Below, piece by piece: positions 6,307-8,189 of a stretch of 8,189 bases of DNA. The stretch's first letter is position 1. Each line of letters opens with the position of its first letter. The position numbers were made by a program, and so were the translations under genes. A model generated the notes under the pieces. That model was given only the letters and a program-made list of their open reading frames with translations, searched no databases and was not told the origin of the DNA. Source of the stretch: an uncultured Planctomycetaceae bacterium (GTDB lineage: Bacteria; Planctomycetota; Planctomycetia; Pirellulales; Pirellulaceae); the NCBI GenBank assembly GCA_937967755.1, contig CALBTA010000327.1, forward strand, positions 1-8,189, given 5' to 3'.

Positions 6307-7686
6307 ATGGTTCAACTTCATGACAAGAGGTTAATCAGGCCAACTCTGTTGGCGACGCTGGTGGCCGGCGTCGCGCTATCACAACTTATCTGCCCAGCAG
6401 GTCTGCAAGCCGAGCCGGAACGACCCGTTAACTTCGTCATCATCATGGCTGATGATTTGGGCTACGGCGATTTGGGTTGCTATGGGGGTGAACGTTCGAA
6501 GACGCCGAACATCGATGCGCTGGCGACCGGCGGGTTGAAGTTTCTCGACTTCCATTCCAGCGGGGCGGTTTGCTCGCCGACGCGGGCCGGGCTGATGACG
6601 GGGCGCTATCAACAGCGCGTGGGCGTGCCGGGGGTGATTACCGCCGCGGGGCATCGCCACATCGGCATGCCGCTGGCCGAAGTGACCTTTGCCGAAGTCT
6701 TAAAGGAAGCCGGTTACGCGACCGGCATGTTCGGAAAGTGGCACTTGGGTTATCAGCCGAAGTTCAACCCGGTGCATCAGGGCTTCGATCAATTCCGCGG
6801 GTATGTTAGCGGCAACGTCGATTTCTTTTCACACGTCGACCAGGTAGGCAAATACGATTGGTGGGAAGGCGACAAACAGATTGAGGAAGAAGGCTACGTC
6901 ACGCACCTGATCACCAAACATTCTGTGAAGTTCATTGAAGAGCACCAAGACCGGCCGTTTTGCTTGTACGTCGCGCATGAGGCTCCGCACTATCCCTACC
7001 AAGGCCCGGGCGATAAGCCGTTGCGAACGGTCGGAGGCAAGTTCAACAACCAAGGCGCGCGGAAGGACATCGCGCAAGCGTACAAGGAAATGGTCGAGGC
7101 GATGGACGACGGCGTGGGCGAGATTGTTGCCGCTTTGAAAAAGCACGACCTGGAAGAGGATACGCTGGTGATGTTCTTTTCCGACAATGGGGCGAACCAG
7201 CGCGGGTCCAACGGAGCCCTGCGTGGTCATAAGGGAAGCGTCTGGGAAGGAGGGCACCGCGTTCCGTGCCTGGCGCGATGGCCTGGGGTGATCGAAGCGG
7301 GTGAAACCACCGATGTGATGACCATTACGCTCGACATCTTTCCCACGTTGGTTGAACTGGCCGGCGCGAAGCATTCGCCGCAGGGAAAAATCGACGGCGT
7401 GAGCCTGGCGGGCTTGCTGCGTGATCAAACCCCATTGGAGCGGGAAAGGCTATTTTGGGGAACGCGAAGAGGCCGTGCGATGCGCGATGGCGACTGGAAA
7501 CTGGTCGCCGCCGGGAAGGGAAAACCGATGCTGTTCGACCTGGGCGAAGACCTTGCCGAGGCGACCGACCTGGCTGGCAAACACCCTGACCGCGCGGCCA
7601 AAATGATCAATGAATTGGGCGATTGGGAACAGGAAGTTGGGCCTAGCGAATTCCCCTCCGCCGAACGGAGGCGCGATGCGAACTAG
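6307..7686 (+). CDS. Exported type I sulfatase (arylsulfatase family)
   Basis: Sulfate ester hydrolase of 459 residues, normal for the family. The start is set by GAGGA at 6296-6300, six nt before the ATG, and by the signal peptide that follows: basic KRLIR, then a hydrophobic stretch to about LQA at 32-34. Mature residues include the metal-binding MADDLG (Asp49, Asp50) and the formylglycine motif CSPTR at 89-93, where Cys89 would be oxidised to formylglycine by a maturase encoded elsewhere. GKWHLG follows at 143-148, HEAPH at 224-228, SDNGANQRG at 292-300 (Asp293, Asn294) and GHKGSVWEGGHRVP at 307-320. All expected active-site blocks are present, so the enzyme looks functional. It should act outside the cytoplasm, probably on sulfated polysaccharide; the exact substrate cannot be read from the sequence. 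The 1 kb gap before it argues against cotranscription with the DUF1501 gene unless the orphan promoter at 5447 drives a long leader. Confidence 0.96.
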   Translation: MVQLHDKRLIRPTLLATLVAGVALSQLICPAGLQAEPERPVNFVIIMADDLGYGDLGCYGGERSKTPNIDALATGGLKFLDFHSSGAVCSPTRAGLMTGRYQQRVGVPGVITAAGHRHIGMPLAEVTFAEVLKEAGYATGMFGKWHLGYQPKFNPVHQGFDQFRGYVSGNVDFFSHVDQVGKYDWWEGDKQIEEEGYVTHLITKHSVKFIEEHQDRPFCLYVAHEAPHYPYQGPGDKPLRTVGGKFNNQGARKDIAQAYKEMVEAMDDGVGEIVAALKKHDLEEDTLVMFFSDNGANQRGSNGALRGHKGSVWEGGHRVPCLARWPGVIEAGETTDVMTITLDIFPTLVELAGAKHSPQGKIDGVSLAGLLRDQTPLERERLFWGTRRGRAMRDGDWKLVAAGKGKPMLFDLGEDLAEATDLAGKHPDRAAKMINELGDWEQEVGPSEFPSAERRRDAN

Positions 7687-7787
7687 ATGTCCCCTATGGC
7701 GGCTTGTGAAGAAAAGTTAAGCTAATCTCACGACGCAGAATCCGAATATCTGCCCAAATTCCTGCCAAGGCACAGCGGTGGAGTTTC

Positions 7788-8189
7788 ATGGCCACGAAGA
7801 AGGAAAAACAAACCGATGCGGCGACGAAGAGTTCCAAGTCTTCCAACCGCGTGTTGATCGTCGACGACGACGCCGAAATCATCACCGCCATTCGCTATGC
7901 GTTGGAGGCCAAAGGCTTCGAAGTGCTCGTTGCGCGTGACGGCAACCAGGGGCTGGCGATGGCCGAGCGCGACCAGCCCGATTTGGTCATCCTCGACATG
8001 ATGATGCCCAAGCGGAGCGGCTTCTTGGTTTTGGAAAAGCTGCGCCGAACGGAAGAAAGCCCCACGAGGGTGATTATGATCACCGCCAACGAAGGCAGCC
8101 GCCACAAAGCCTACGCCGAGATGCTGGGCGTCGATGATTACATCCGCAAGCCGTTCGCGATGGACCGGTTGATCGAAAGCGTGCAAAGG
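7788..8189 (+). CDS. Response regulator receiver domain protein (3' end outside window)
   Basis: Phosphorylatable CheY-like receiver domain, 134 residues in the window with no stop reached. The ATG at 7788 follows GGTGGAG, whose GGAG ends four nt upstream. Residues 1-20 are Lys/Ser/Thr-rich and probably disordered. The receiver follows from about 21: RVLIVDDD with acidic Asp26-Asp27, phosphoacceptor Asp70 in LDMMMP, Thr99 in IMITAN and Lys121 in RKPF. All catalytic positions are present. The fold is nearly complete at the edge, so it is not possible to say whether this is a stand-alone receiver or carries a DNA-binding or other output domain. Its histidine kinase is not in the window. It starts 101 nt after the sulfatase stop, a gap without a convincing promoter or terminator, so cotranscription is possible but unproven. 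Confidence 0.93.
   Translation, partial: MATKKEKQTDAATKSSKSSNRVLIVDDDAEIITAIRYALEAKGFEVLVARDGNQGLAMAERDQPDLVILDMMMPKRSGFLVLEKLRRTEESPTRVIMITANEGSRHKAYAEMLGVDDYIRKPFAMDRLIESVQR

Noticed and set aside
5590..6321. 243-residue open frame on the minus strand
   Set aside because: It runs through the palindromic repeats, so its sequence is repeat-derived; it has no recognisable domain and its start overlaps the sulfatase start region.

Overview
The window looks like chromosomal DNA from a planctomycete, probably of the Pirellula/Rhodopirellula type. The evidence is the pairing of a large cytochrome-type DUF1549/DUF1553 protein with a Tat-exported DUF1501 protein, a neighbouring exported sulfatase, GC-rich coding sequence, and many short palindromic repeats between genes. 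This placement rests on protein-family recognition from memory, not on a search.

Layout, all genes on the + strand. (1) 1-554: the 3' end of a reverse transcriptase, cut by the left edge just inside the catalytic (Y)ADD motif. A downstream VTG motif points to the retron type. (2) 565-646: an inverted pair of REP-like palindromes. (3) 689-3733: a 1014-residue exported protein with an N-terminal planctomycete cytochrome domain (CLLCH), DUF1549 (with CARCH), a carbohydrate-binding-like insert and DUF1553. (4) 3734-3803: a second type of palindrome pair. (5) 3830-5296: a 488-residue DUF1501 protein with a twin-arginine signal. (6) 5297-6306: about 1 kb without a credible gene. It holds at least six kinds of palindromic or repeated element and one near-consensus sigma-70 promoter (TTGACA-16-TATACT). 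(7) 6307-7686: a 459-residue exported type I sulfatase. (8) 7788-8189: the receiver domain of a response regulator, running off the right edge.

The DUF1549/DUF1553 and DUF1501 genes form the usual planctomycete pair and are probably cotranscribed. With the sulfatase they suggest envelope or periplasmic processing of sulfated, perhaps polysaccharide, material; that role is inferred, and no direct function is established for the DUF families. The response regulator may belong to a different unit. The retron-type RT is separated from the rest by a palindrome pair and its system, if any, would lie upstream of the window.

The points most worth a second look are the truncated retron-type RT with its unusual C-terminal tail, the repeat-dense 1 kb island with an orphan promoter, and a 25-nt palindrome found in identical inverted copies on either side of the DUF1549-DUF1501 pair.
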